Below are positions 25,773-34,013 of a DNA stretch of 64,000 bases, piece by piece; within the stretch, counting starts at the first letter, position 1; each line of letters opens with the position of its first letter. Location: NCBI RefSeq assembly GCF_023100845.1, contig NZ_CP095864.1, positions 1,364,001 to 1,428,000 of the forward strand. Direction: 5' to 3'. The notes beneath the pieces were generated by a model. The model was not told where the DNA came from and made no database searches. It saw only the letters and a list, made by a program, of their open reading frames with translations. The stretch is from Gordonia sp. PP30 (GTDB lineage Bacteria > Actinomycetota > Actinomycetes > Mycobacteriales > Mycobacteriaceae). The translations under genes and the position numbers were made by a program.

Positions 25773-27902
25773 ATGAAACGTATCTCCGTCGATATCGGTG
25801 GAACCTTCACCGACTGCTTCTTCGTCTGGGACGATATCTACGTCGACGCCAAGGCGTTGACCACCCATCACAACCTCGCGCTGGGCTTCAACGATGCCCT
25901 CGACCTCGCGTGCAAGCGCGCCGGACTCGACCGGTCGACGGTGCTGTCCGAGGTTGATTCCGTGCGCTACGCCACCACGCTGGGAACCAACGCGCTCATT
26001 GAGCGCAATGGGCCCAAGGTGGCGGCGATCGTGACGCACGGATTCGAGGACACCATTCCGCTTTCCCGCGGCCGCGGCTACGGCGAGGGCCTGGACTACT
26101 CGATGCAGCAGAATCTGCCGGCCGCTGAACGTCCGGAGCCGCTGGTGGCGCGGTCGCTGATCCGGTCGGTCAAGGAACGGATCAACTCGGCGGGCAAGAT
26201 CGTTGCGCGGATCGATCCCGACGACGTGCGCAGCGTCGTCCGCGAACTGGTGGACGCCGGGGCTGAGGCGATCGTCGTCTCACTGACCAACGCGACGGAG
26301 AACCCCGAACACGAGCTGGCGATCCAGGAGATCATCCTCGACGAGTTCCCGCCGCATGAGCTCGGCGCCATCCCGGTGCTGCTGGGCCACCAGGTGTCCG
26401 GCCGCAAGGGCGAGTACGTCCGTGCCACGTCGACCATCGTCGACGGCTATCTGCACTCGATCATGTTCCATGCGCTCTCGCAGCTGTCGAATAATCTGCG
26501 CGACTTCGGCTACGACCGCCCGATGCTGGTGATTCACAATTCCGGCGGAATGGCGCAGATGAACTCGACCGACGCGCTCCAGACCATCCACTCCGGGCCG
26601 ATCGCCGGCGTCGGGGCCGCGGAGCACCTCTCGAACGAGACGGGCATCGGCAACCTGATTTCGACCGATATGGGAGGCACATCGTTCGATATCGGTCTGG
26701 TGCCGGAGGGCGGGGTGAAGCACTACGACTTCCTCCCCACGATCGACCGCTGGCTCGTCTCGGTGCCGATGGTCCACCTCGACACGCTCGGGGCCGGCGG
26801 TGGTTCGATCGCCAGCTACGACCGCATCCATAACTCGGTGAAGATCGGCCCGCAGTCGGCGGGCTCCAACCCGGGCCCGGCGTGCTACGACCGCGGCGGT
26901 CTCAAGCCCACGGTCACCGATGCCGATCTGGTGCTGGGCTACTTCGATCCGGACAACTACGCGAACGGCTACATCAAGCTGAATCCGCGCCGCGCGAAGT
27001 TCGCGATCGAGGAGAACCTCTGTGACTACCTCGACATGGATGTCGTCGAGGTCGCCCGGGTGATCAAGGACGGTGTCGATGAGCAGATGGCGATCGGCAT
27101 CGGTAAGGAGCTGCGGGTGCGCGGCTACCTTCCCGAGGACTTCACCATGCTCGCCTACGGCGGCAATGGGCCCCTGCACGCGTGCGGCATCGCCCGTCAC
27201 GCCGGGATCAAGCGGGTGCTGGCGCCGCCGTTCTCGTCGGTCTTCTCCGCATGCGGTGCCGGAAACATGCGCCAGCTGCATTTCCACGAGCGGGGCGTGC
27301 ACGTGACCCTGTACAACGCCACCACCCGCGCGCTCTACTCCGACTACGCCGACCTCAACGCGGTGATCACAGAACTCGAGGACCAGGGCCGCGAGGATCT
27401 GGTTCGGCAGGGATTCGACGGCGACGAGGTGAAGTTCCGGCTGGAACTGGACATGCGCTACGGCAATCAGCTGCTGACCCAGGCCGTCGCACTACCGGAC
27501 CTCTCCCGCGTCTCCGGGGTCGGCGACGTACTGGAGATCATCAAGACCTTCGGCGATGTCTACAGTCACCGATTCGGTGCCGCTTCGGCCGCGCCGGAGG
27601 CGGGAATCCGCTGCAACACCGTGCGAGTGGCCGCCTTCGTCGACGGCGACGTGGTCAATTTCGACACCCTGGAAAGCAGTGGCGAGCGCACCGTTCCGGA
27701 CCCGATCGGCCATCGCCGCGCGTACTTCATCGGGCACGACAAGCCCATCGACACCCCGTTGTACAACGAGGAGGCGCTCTCCGCGGACCGGGTCATCCCC
27801 GGGCCGGCCATCGTCACCACCGAAACCACCACTTTCCTCGTCGAGCCGTCGTGGCGACTGGAGCCGACCGAACAGGGTGCGGTCTGGTTCCTCCAGGACT
27901 GA
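25773..27902 (+). CDS. Ketone carboxylase second HyuA-type subunit (alpha'-like)
   Basis: A 709-residue (~77 kDa) hydantoinase A-family ATPase. It has the N-terminal loop SVDIGGTFTDCFFVWDD, a TTLGTNALIERNG segment, the second ATPase loop TDMGGTSFDIGLV, a GAGGGSIAS loop and SNPGPACYDRGG. It is distinct from the first HyuA-type subunit: a canonical DIGGTFTD and ~75 extra residues. Two unequal HyuA-like subunits in one operon are characteristic of acetophenone-type carboxylases, whereas acetone carboxylase has a single one. The ATG at 25773 follows CCAGGAG. A run of eight to nine C residues just upstream (25750-25758) is an unusual homopolymer in the leader. Confidence 0.82.
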   Translation: MKRISVDIGGTFTDCFFVWDDIYVDAKALTTHHNLALGFNDALDLACKRAGLDRSTVLSEVDSVRYATTLGTNALIERNGPKVAAIVTHGFEDTIPLSRGRGYGEGLDYSMQQNLPAAERPEPLVARSLIRSVKERINSAGKIVARIDPDDVRSVVRELVDAGAEAIVVSLTNATENPEHELAIQEIILDEFPPHELGAIPVLLGHQVSGRKGEYVRATSTIVDGYLHSIMFHALSQLSNNLRDFGYDRPMLVIHNSGGMAQMNSTDALQTIHSGPIAGVGAAEHLSNETGIGNLISTDMGGTSFDIGLVPEGGVKHYDFLPTIDRWLVSVPMVHLDTLGAGGGSIASYDRIHNSVKIGPQSAGSNPGPACYDRGGLKPTVTDADLVLGYFDPDNYANGYIKLNPRRAKFAIEENLCDYLDMDVVEVARVIKDGVDEQMAIGIGKELRVRGYLPEDFTMLAYGGNGPLHACGIARHAGIKRVLAPPFSSVFSACGAGNMRQLHFHERGVHVTLYNATTRALYSDYADLNAVITELEDQGREDLVRQGFDGDEVKFRLELDMRYGNQLLTQAVALPDLSRVSGVGDVLEIIKTFGDVYSHRFGAASAAPEAGIRCNTVRVAAFVDGDVVNFDTLESSGERTVPDPIGHRRAYFIGHDKPIDTPLYNEEALSADRVIPGPAIVTTETTTFLVEPSWRLEPTEQGAVWFLQD

Positions 27903-27931
27903 CCGACACATCTCCCAACGAAGGACACACA

Positions 27932-30235
27932 ATGACTGCAATCAACGAACGTCCCGCGACTCCGCTCACCTCCGAGGAGCAGGAGTGGGTCGACAAGTTC
28001 ATGGACGAGACCACCCTGTTTCTGGGGCCTGACCCGGAGATCATGCGCGATCACAGCATCGCCGCGCGCAGCGACCACGAAGAGATCGCGATCGCGGCCG
28101 GCGTCGACCGGCTCGAGGTGGAGCGCATCCGCAAGCGGATCGCCGGAGCCCTCGATGAGGGCTACGAGATGTGCGAAGCGCAGGGCGCCGCTCCTGGCGC
28201 GAAGTGGGGCGACCTGACGACCGCGATCTACACGGCCTCCGGTGACGTCTCGTACCTGTCGTGCCATGGCGTGATCGCCTTCAGCGCGATCCTGCACCAC
28301 CCGATCCGGTACATCATGAAGTACTGGAAGGACGAGCCGACCGTGGGAATCCACGAGGGCGACGGTTTCATCCACAACGACGCGCGATACGGCAACGTCC
28401 ACAACACCGACCAGTCGATGATCATGCCGGTCATTCGTGAGGGGCAGATCATCGCCTGGGTCGCGGCCACGATCCACGAGGGCGAGAACGGAGCGTGCGA
28501 GCCGGGTGGCATGCCCTCGGGCTCGGAGACGCCGTTCGACGACGGTCTGCGGATGAGCCCGTTCAAGATCGTCGAGCGCGGTCACCTGCGCCGAGACCTG
28601 CTGACCTTCTTGCAGCACTCGGTGCGCGACCCGAAGCTGCAGCTCGCCGACCTCAAGGTCAAGATGACCGCGGTCCGCAAGATCATGGAGCGCGTCGACA
28701 ACGTGATCGATGAGGTCGGTGTCGACACCTTCGTGGCCGCCCTGCGCACCACGGTGGAAGACGTGGACGTCGAGGTCCGTCGCCGGATCTCGGAGCTGCC
28801 CGACGGCACGTACCGATTCGACCAGTTCATGGACAGCACGCTCAAAGAGAACATCCTGATCAAGATCGCGTGCAAGGTGACCATCAAGGGTGACCACATG
28901 ACCGTCGACCTTCGGGGCACGGGCCCGGAGATCCGCAACAGGGCGATCAACTCGCCGCTGTGTTCGGTGAAGTCGATGATGATGCAGGCGATTCTGGCGT
29001 TCTGGTGGCCGGATCTGCCGCGGTGCACGGCCGCGATGAGTTGTATCGAGATCATCTCCGACGAGGGCACCTGGGCCGACGCCTCGTACGACGCCCCCAT
29101 GGGGCAGTCGCTGCAGGCGTCCTTCCGTGGCTTCTCGGCGATGCAGGCGCTGTATAGCCGCATCTCGTTCTCCACCCCGCACAAGTACAGCAATGTGGTC
29201 GCGAACTGGTTCAACCAGATCAACACCTTCCTGTGGGGCGGTATCACCCAGCACGGCGATATGGTGGGCAACCTCTGTGCCGACCTGAACGGAATGCCCG
29301 GCGGAGCCAAGCCGTTCCGCGACGGCGAGGACGCGGTTTCGCCTCTCTTCTGTGCGATGGCTGACACCGCTGAGCAAGAGGTGATGGAGGAGGAAGTTCC
29401 GTTCATGCAGCTGGTCGCCAAGCGGCTGGTGCGTGACAACATGGGCTTCGGCAAGTTCAACGGCGGTATGGGATACGAGATGATCGTCGCCGCCGAAGGC
29501 ACGCCGGAGTGGGGCTTCATGACGGTCACTTCCGGCTCGAAGTTCTCGTCCATTTACGGGATGTACGGCGGCTACGGATGTGGTACCTACCCGCTGGCCA
29601 TGGTCAAGGGCACCAACGTCTACGAGCACTTCCGTCGGGACAGCAAGACCTTCGACCTGTCGATCGAGAAGATCATGAACGAGCGGCCCTTCGCGGACGG
29701 TCAGTACTCGACCTACCACATGGGGCTGCAGTTCGATCTCGCCAAGGACGGCGAACTGTACATGATCAGCCAGGGCGCCGGCGGTGGCTACGGCGATCCG
29801 CTGGAGCGTCTGCCGGAGTCGGTCGTCGCCGACGCCGAACTCGGCCGGATCAGCGCGAAGGTGGCCGCGGACATCTTCGCCGTACACTACGACCCGGAGA
29901 CCTTTCGGCTCGATGTCGAGAAGACCGAGCAGGCTCGCGCGGAGGCGCGCCGGGCCCGCCTGGAGCGCGGCAAGCCGTTTCCGCAGTTCTGCGAGGAGTT
30001 CGTGAAGCCCGAACCGCCGCAGGAACTGCACTACTACGGGTCGTGGGGTTCGGATTCCGAGGAACTGACCGCCACGGTGTTCGGCATCGACGGCCCCAAG
30101 CGGGTGACCGCGCCGCTCGCCGAACTGCCGATCATCAACATCCCCGACCGGCGTGAGGTCAAGATCGCCGTGCTCGAGCAGCGCGTCGCTGAACTCGAAG
30201 CCAAGCACGGCGAAACCGTTAACCGACTTCGCTGA
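27932..30235 (+). CDS. Ketone carboxylase HyuB-type subunit (beta-like; acetone carboxylase alpha homologue)
   Basis: A 767-residue (~86 kDa) hydantoinase B-family protein, the subunit that carries the carboxylation site in acetone and acetophenone carboxylases. Family signatures are GDGFIHNDARYGNVHNTDQ near residue 150, GENGACEPGGMPSGSETP, and GQFDLAKDG/SQGAGGGYGDP-type segments near residue 600. The C-terminus ends in a short coiled-coil stretch (VLEQRVAELEAKHG). GAAGGA precedes the ATG at 27932, 29 bp after the previous stop. A strong hairpin immediately follows. Confidence 0.85.
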   Translation: MTAINERPATPLTSEEQEWVDKFMDETTLFLGPDPEIMRDHSIAARSDHEEIAIAAGVDRLEVERIRKRIAGALDEGYEMCEAQGAAPGAKWGDLTTAIYTASGDVSYLSCHGVIAFSAILHHPIRYIMKYWKDEPTVGIHEGDGFIHNDARYGNVHNTDQSMIMPVIREGQIIAWVAATIHEGENGACEPGGMPSGSETPFDDGLRMSPFKIVERGHLRRDLLTFLQHSVRDPKLQLADLKVKMTAVRKIMERVDNVIDEVGVDTFVAALRTTVEDVDVEVRRRISELPDGTYRFDQFMDSTLKENILIKIACKVTIKGDHMTVDLRGTGPEIRNRAINSPLCSVKSMMMQAILAFWWPDLPRCTAAMSCIEIISDEGTWADASYDAPMGQSLQASFRGFSAMQALYSRISFSTPHKYSNVVANWFNQINTFLWGGITQHGDMVGNLCADLNGMPGGAKPFRDGEDAVSPLFCAMADTAEQEVMEEEVPFMQLVAKRLVRDNMGFGKFNGGMGYEMIVAAEGTPEWGFMTVTSGSKFSSIYGMYGGYGCGTYPLAMVKGTNVYEHFRRDSKTFDLSIEKIMNERPFADGQYSTYHMGLQFDLAKDGELYMISQGAGGGYGDPLERLPESVVADAELGRISAKVAADIFAVHYDPETFRLDVEKTEQARAEARRARLERGKPFPQFCEEFVKPEPPQELHYYGSWGSDSEELTATVFGIDGPKRVTAPLAELPIINIPDRREVKIAVLEQRVAELEAKHGETVNRLR

Positions 30236-30241
30236 TCCTTT

Positions 30242-30278
30242 CATGCTCCCGAGACGCTGGTCGCGTCTCGGGAGCATG
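30242..30278 (+). terminator. 15-bp perfect hairpin inside the carboxylase operon
   Basis: CATGCTCCCGAGACG pairs exactly with CGTCTCGGGAGCATG across a 7-nt loop, starting 6 bp after the HyuB-type stop. There is no T-tract, and the next gene starts 39 bp later with a good RBS. It may be a partial terminator or a 3'-end stabiliser that lowers or decouples expression of the downstream genes from the four-subunit core. Confidence 0.75.
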
Positions 30279-30317
30279 TCCGCCCGACATCCGTTTCTGT
30301 CAGCCAAGGACACACTC

Positions 30318-31103
30318 ATGAGTCTCACTTCGCTCGCGGCCGCACCCCCGACCGGCCGCGGTCGCCCCCTCATCATCGACGACACCGACTACGCGACCGC
30401 AGTGATCCGGCAGGGCTCCACCCCGCCGTGGACCGACGTCGCCGCCCTCGCCGGGCATTTCGGGCAGGTCCATTCTCTCCTGAATGCCGATGCCACCTGG
30501 ATCGACGTCCAGCGCTGGCAGCGTGCCCACCTCCAGATCCGCCGTGAGCTCGTCGTCGGTATGGCCGAGCGCTCACGCACCGGCTACGCCCTGCGCGCTC
30601 TTCTCGGGGCACCCGATCTGGTGGAAGAGTTCGTTCTGGCGGCAAGCACGGTCGCGCAGACCACCCGCCGGAATCTCGTACTGCGGGTGCCTTCACCCGC
30701 CGCCTGGCTGGCATGGGCGCACGCGGTGGCGGGCACGTCCCCAGACGAGATCGACGCCGACGATGCCGACGGTGCGTCGATGTATATCGCCGAATGGCTC
30801 GGACAGCTCGGTGCTCTGCCGGTGGACGCCGTCGTTCTCGATGCCACCGGCGCGCCTGAGGGCCTGGTGGAGTCCCTTTCCGAGTACACGGCCATCACTA
30901 ACGTCGCCGCGCACTTCGACTGGTCGGTGCTGTTGCGCCATCCGGACCGGGTCGAGGTCGGGACCGGGGTCACCGTCGGTGTGCTTCCGGCCGGCTTCTG
31001 GTGTGACGGTGCGGAGATGCCCGAAGGCGACGTCGTGCTCACGACGATCCCGGCCGAGGCCAATCCCGAGACCGTGCTCGACAAGCTCAAGCAGATGGTC
31101 TGA
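30318..31103 (+). CDS. Candidate fifth (epsilon-like) subunit of the ketone carboxylase
   Basis: A 261-residue (~28 kDa) soluble protein that I do not recognise by motif. Its position, directly after the alpha, gamma, alpha' and beta genes, is that of the ~34-kDa ApcE/epsilon subunit, which acetophenone carboxylase needs for activity but is only loosely attached. Its sequence is mostly helical, with one Cys and several Trp residues. AAGGA lies 7 nt before the ATG at 30318. It is followed 11 bp later by the CoA-transferase genes. The link to epsilon rests on gene order and size, not on a seen domain. Confidence 0.55.
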   Translation: MSLTSLAAAPPTGRGRPLIIDDTDYATAVIRQGSTPPWTDVAALAGHFGQVHSLLNADATWIDVQRWQRAHLQIRRELVVGMAERSRTGYALRALLGAPDLVEEFVLAASTVAQTTRRNLVLRVPSPAAWLAWAHAVAGTSPDEIDADDADGASMYIAEWLGQLGALPVDAVVLDATGAPEGLVESLSEYTAITNVAAHFDWSVLLRHPDRVEVGTGVTVGVLPAGFWCDGAEMPEGDVVLTTIPAEANPETVLDKLKQMV

Positions 31104-31114
31104 AGGAAGGACAC

Positions 31115-31903
31115 ATGGACAAGTCAGTAGACAATGCCGCAGATGCGGTGGCGGTGGTCGAGGAGTCGATGACCGTCGCGACGGGGGGATTCGGAGTGTG
31201 CGGGATCCCGTCGATCCTGCTCGCCGCCCTCGCCGATCAAAGGACCCCGGATCTCACGGTGGTCTCCAACAATTGCGGGATCGAGGGCGTCGGCAATTCA
31301 CTGCTTCTGGAGAACCGTCAGATTCGCCGCCTGATCGCGTCGTATGTCGGCGAGAACAAGGAGCTCGAACGGCAGTACCTGGCCGGTGAGATCGAGATCG
31401 AGCTGAACCCGCAGGGCACCCTCGCCGAGCGGCTCCGGGCCGGCGGTGCCGGCATCGCCGCGTTCTTCACCCAGAGTGGGGTGGGTACCGTCGTCGCGGA
31501 CGGGGGGCTGCCGATTCGGTACGGTCCGGATGGCACGGTGGCGCTGTCGTCGGAGGCCAAGCGCGTCGAGCAGTTCCAGTGGCGCGGTCAGCCGCGTGAC
31601 TTCGTACTCGAACACGCCATCTACCCGGACGTTGCGCTCATTCGGGCGTGGAAGGGGGACCGGCACGGGAACCTGCTGTTCCGCAAGGCCGCGCGCAACT
31701 TCAACCCGCTGTGTGCGATGGCGGCGGCGATCACCATCGCCGAGGTGGAGGAGGTCGTCGAACCCGGTGTCCTCGACCCCGACCAGATCCACCTTCCCGG
31801 GGTGTACGTCAACGCCGTTCTGCCGCTGTCCCGCGAGGACGCGTCGGACAAGGGGATCGAACGGCGGACGGTACGTCCGCGTATGCGAGAGGCGGCCGTG
31901 TGA
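31115..31903 (+). CDS. 3-oxoacid CoA-transferase, subunit A
   Basis: A 262-residue alpha subunit of a family I CoA-transferase (SCOT/AtoD type): [18 protein letters not shown], then [16 protein letters not shown] and [19 protein letters not shown]. It transfers CoA from succinyl-CoA or acetyl-CoA to a 3-oxoacid, which here would activate the carboxylation product. GAAGGA stands 8 nt before the ATG. The stop overlaps the start of the B subunit (TGATG), so both are made together. Confidence 0.93.
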   Translation: MDKSVDNAADAVAVVEESMTVATGGFGVCGIPSILLAALADQRTPDLTVVSNNCGIEGVGNSLLLENRQIRRLIASYVGENKELERQYLAGEIEIELNPQGTLAERLRAGGAGIAAFFTQSGVGTVVADGGLPIRYGPDGTVALSSEAKRVEQFQWRGQPRDFVLEHAIYPDVALIRAWKGDRHGNLLFRKAARNFNPLCAMAAAITIAEVEEVVEPGVLDPDQIHLPGVYVNAVLPLSREDASDKGIERRTVRPRMREAAV

Positions 31904-32556
31904 TGGGCTGGACACGAGAAGAGATGGCCACGCGGGCTGCCGCCGAATTGCATGACGGTGACTACGTCAATCTCGGGATCGGGCTCCCCACACTGGTGCC
32001 CGGGTGTGTACCAGATGACATGCACATCGTCCTGCAGTCAGAGAACGGCATCTTGGGGTTGGGTCCGTACCCGTTCGACGGTGAGGAAGATGCGGACCTG
32101 ATCAACGCGGGTAAGGAGACGGTGACCGTCCTGAATGGGGCGAGCTTTTTCGACTCCGCCGCCAGCTTCGCCATGATCCGGTCGGGCCGCATCGACATCG
32201 CGGTACTGGGTGCCATGCAGGTCAGCGAGCACGGGGATCTGAGCAACTGGGTCGTTCCGGGCAAGCTGGTCAAAGGCATGGGCGGTGCCATGGATCTGGT
32301 GCACGGTGCCCGGAAGGTGATCGTCGTCATGGAGCACGTGGCGCGGGACGGTTCCCGGAAGATCCTGCGGTCCACCACGCTACCGCTGACCGGCCGGCGG
32401 GTGGTGGACCGGATCATCACCGATCTGGGCGTGCTCGACGTGACCGGTGAAGGGCTGCGACTGGTCGAACTCGCCCCCGGAGTGGAGGTGACCGAGGTCG
32501 TTGCCAAGACCGACGCCCCGGTGTCGGTGGCCCTGGCAACGACGGAAGATCGATGA
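31903..32556 (+). CDS. 3-oxoacid CoA-transferase, subunit B
   Basis: A 217-residue beta subunit. [18 protein letters not shown] carries the catalytic glutamate (SENG motif) that forms the enzyme-CoA thioester, and the start shows the [12 protein letters not shown] glycine loop. With subunit A it forms the active enzyme. It would take acetoacetate- or 3-oxopentanoate-like products of the upstream carboxylase to the CoA ester for thiolytic cleavage by a thiolase that is not in this window. Confidence 0.93.
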   Translation: MGWTREEMATRAAAELHDGDYVNLGIGLPTLVPGCVPDDMHIVLQSENGILGLGPYPFDGEEDADLINAGKETVTVLNGASFFDSAASFAMIRSGRIDIAVLGAMQVSEHGDLSNWVVPGKLVKGMGGAMDLVHGARKVIVVMEHVARDGSRKILRSTTLPLTGRRVVDRIITDLGVLDVTGEGLRLVELAPGVEVTEVVAKTDAPVSVALATTEDR

Positions 32557-32649
32557 CGGCCGCGGCGTGCCGCGTCGGGTGCGCCCAGGCCGCCGCTTTT
32601 CTCTCCGGGGCCGGCAGACGCGGGCCCACCCGACTCCCGGCGCGCGGCG

Positions 32650-33024
32650 ATGGGTGACCCGGAAGCCGTCGAGGCCGGGTTCGCGGTTCGGCGCGCGGTG
32701 ATGGGCGACGACTTCGTCGACCGTGCGCTGAACCGGACCGCGGGCACCGAATCGGAGGAACTGCAGCGGTTGGTGACCGAGCATGTGTGGGGTGCGATCT
32801 GGACTCGCCCGGGTCTGGACCGGCGCAGCCGGAGCCTGCTGAATCTGGGTATCCTGACCGCCTTGCGGGCGCATGAGGAACTCGGCGGGCACGTCCGCGG
32901 AGCGCTTGCCAACGGGTTGACCCGCACTGAGATCGTGGAGTCGATCGTGCATACCGCGGGCTACTGCGGGGCGCCGGCGGCACTGTCGGCGATGAAGGTG
33001 GTGCAGGCGGTGTTCGACGAGTGA
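32650..33024 (+). CDS. Carboxymuconolactone decarboxylase-fold protein
   Basis: A 124-residue AhpD/CMD-fold protein: RRSRSLLNLGILTALRAHEELGGHVRGALANG then an HTAGYCGAPAA helix. This is the PcaC-like subgroup, with no CxxC, so it is not a peroxidase of the AhpD kind. Its role with the carboxylase and CoA-transferase genes is unknown. It lies 94 bp after the CoA-transferase on the same strand, and the gap holds no start in frame, so the ATG at 32650 is the only choice. No clear RBS is present. It may be a late member of the operon. Confidence 0.8.
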   Translation: MGDPEAVEAGFAVRRAVMGDDFVDRALNRTAGTESEELQRLVTEHVWGAIWTRPGLDRRSRSLLNLGILTALRAHEELGGHVRGALANGLTRTEIVESIVHTAGYCGAPAALSAMKVVQAVFDE

Positions 33025-33158
33025 TCGCGGGGGCCGAGGTTGCGACGTAGGGAGTCGCGGTAGCGGCTCGTGAGCCTCGCGGGGGCGGGCGTCCCGTGCC
33101 GGATGGCAGGGGACGCCGGCTCCGCCGGAAGTGGCCGATACCACGTCGGTGCCGTCGC

Positions 33159-34013
33159 CTACGGTTGGCATCGGGCGCACGAGTAGATCACCCGTTCGTT
33201 CTCGCGGTCGTCGCCCGCGAGCATGCCGCGCCGGATCGGGGTGCCGCACCGCCGGCAGGGACGGCACTCCCGGCCGTACACCCACAGTTCCCGCCCGCGG
33301 CGATGGTCGCCCGTCGTGGAGCGCACGGCGCGGCGGGCATTCGCCGTCAGCAGCCGGTGGGCGTCGGCGACGACGGCGTCGAGATCGGCCTCGGCGACGG
33401 GCCGCGCGGGGTGCAGCCCGGCCAGGAAGCAGAGTTCGCTGCGGTAGATGTTGCCGATCCCGGCCAGATTCCGCTGGTCGAGGAGGGCCAGGCCGAGTGC
33501 CCGATCCGGCCGCGCCGCGAGGTTGGCCACGGCCGTCGCCGGATCCCAGTTCTCCCCGAGCAGATCGGGGCCGAGGTGCGTGACGGTCGCCGCCGGATCG
33601 CCGGTCAGTTCCAGAATGCCCAGGTCGAAGCCGACGGCCTCGGTGCCGTCGCCGGTCCGCAGGACCACGCGCGCCGTGAAGCCGGGGCGGCGCCACTTCT
33701 CGCCGGCGCGGTAGACGTGCCAGGCGCCGTCCATCATCAGGTGGGAATGGATGGACCCTTCGACAAGCTCAGGGGGCGAGTGGACAAGCTCAGGGGGCGA
33801 GTGGACAAGCTCAGGGGGCGAATCGACAGGCTCAGGGGACGAGTAATCGATGAAGAGGTGTTTGCCGACGGCGCGGACGCGGTCGATCCGGGCGCCGGAC
33901 AGGTCCGCGGTGGCGAGCCGCGGGACGCGGAAATCGGTGCGAGACAGGGTCTTTCCGGCCAGCGCCGTGTGGAGGCGGTGGGCGGCGAGGAAGACGGTGT
34001 CGCCCTCAGGCAT
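33159..34013 (-). CDS. nei: Endonuclease VIII (Nei) DNA glycosylase with repeat-made insertion
   Basis: A 284-residue bifunctional glycosylase/AP lyase that removes oxidised pyrimidines. The essential N-terminus MPEGDT (Pro2 nucleophile, Glu3) is intact. The HSHLMMDG segment, a QRNLAGIGNIY H2TH motif and a C-terminal four-cysteine zinc finger (CRRC and CARC pairs) are all present. After the HLFIDY strand come four 7-residue units (SSPEPVD, then SPPELVH-type) that homologues I recall lack; they are encoded by 21-bp tandem repeats and sit in a loop before the HSHL segment, so activity is probably kept. The gene overlaps lhr by 8 bp. Confidence 0.9.
   Translation of the reverse strand: MPEGDTVFLAAHRLHTALAGKTLSRTDFRVPRLATADLSGARIDRVRAVGKHLFIDYSSPEPVDSPPELVHSPPELVHSPPELVEGSIHSHLMMDGAWHVYRAGEKWRRPGFTARVVLRTGDGTEAVGFDLGILELTGDPAATVTHLGPDLLGENWDPATAVANLAARPDRALGLALLDQRNLAGIGNIYRSELCFLAGLHPARPVAEADLDAVVADAHRLLTANARRAVRSTTGDHRRGRELWVYGRECRPCRRCGTPIRRGMLAGDDRENERVIYSCARCQP
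33762..33845. repeat. Four 21-bp tandem repeats inside nei
   Basis: Four adjacent 21-bp units, each beginning gacaagctcaggg or gacaggctcaggg, fill 33762-33845. Units 1 and 2 are identical, unit 3 differs at two positions and unit 4 at several. They are in frame with nei (7 codons each). A ttcgacaagctcagg-type sequence at the left junction is a motif I have seen as a dispersed actinobacterial repeat. Confidence 0.85.

Noticed and set aside
23343..30235. Hydantoinase or 5-oxoprolinase operon
   Set aside because: HyuA/HyuB homology alone would allow it, but the zinc gamma subunit with two CxxC pairs, two unequal HyuA-type proteins and the CoA-transferase favour a ketone carboxylase.
33762..33845. 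CRISPR-like array
   Set aside because: Units are contiguous 21-mers with no unique spacers, and they lie in frame inside nei.
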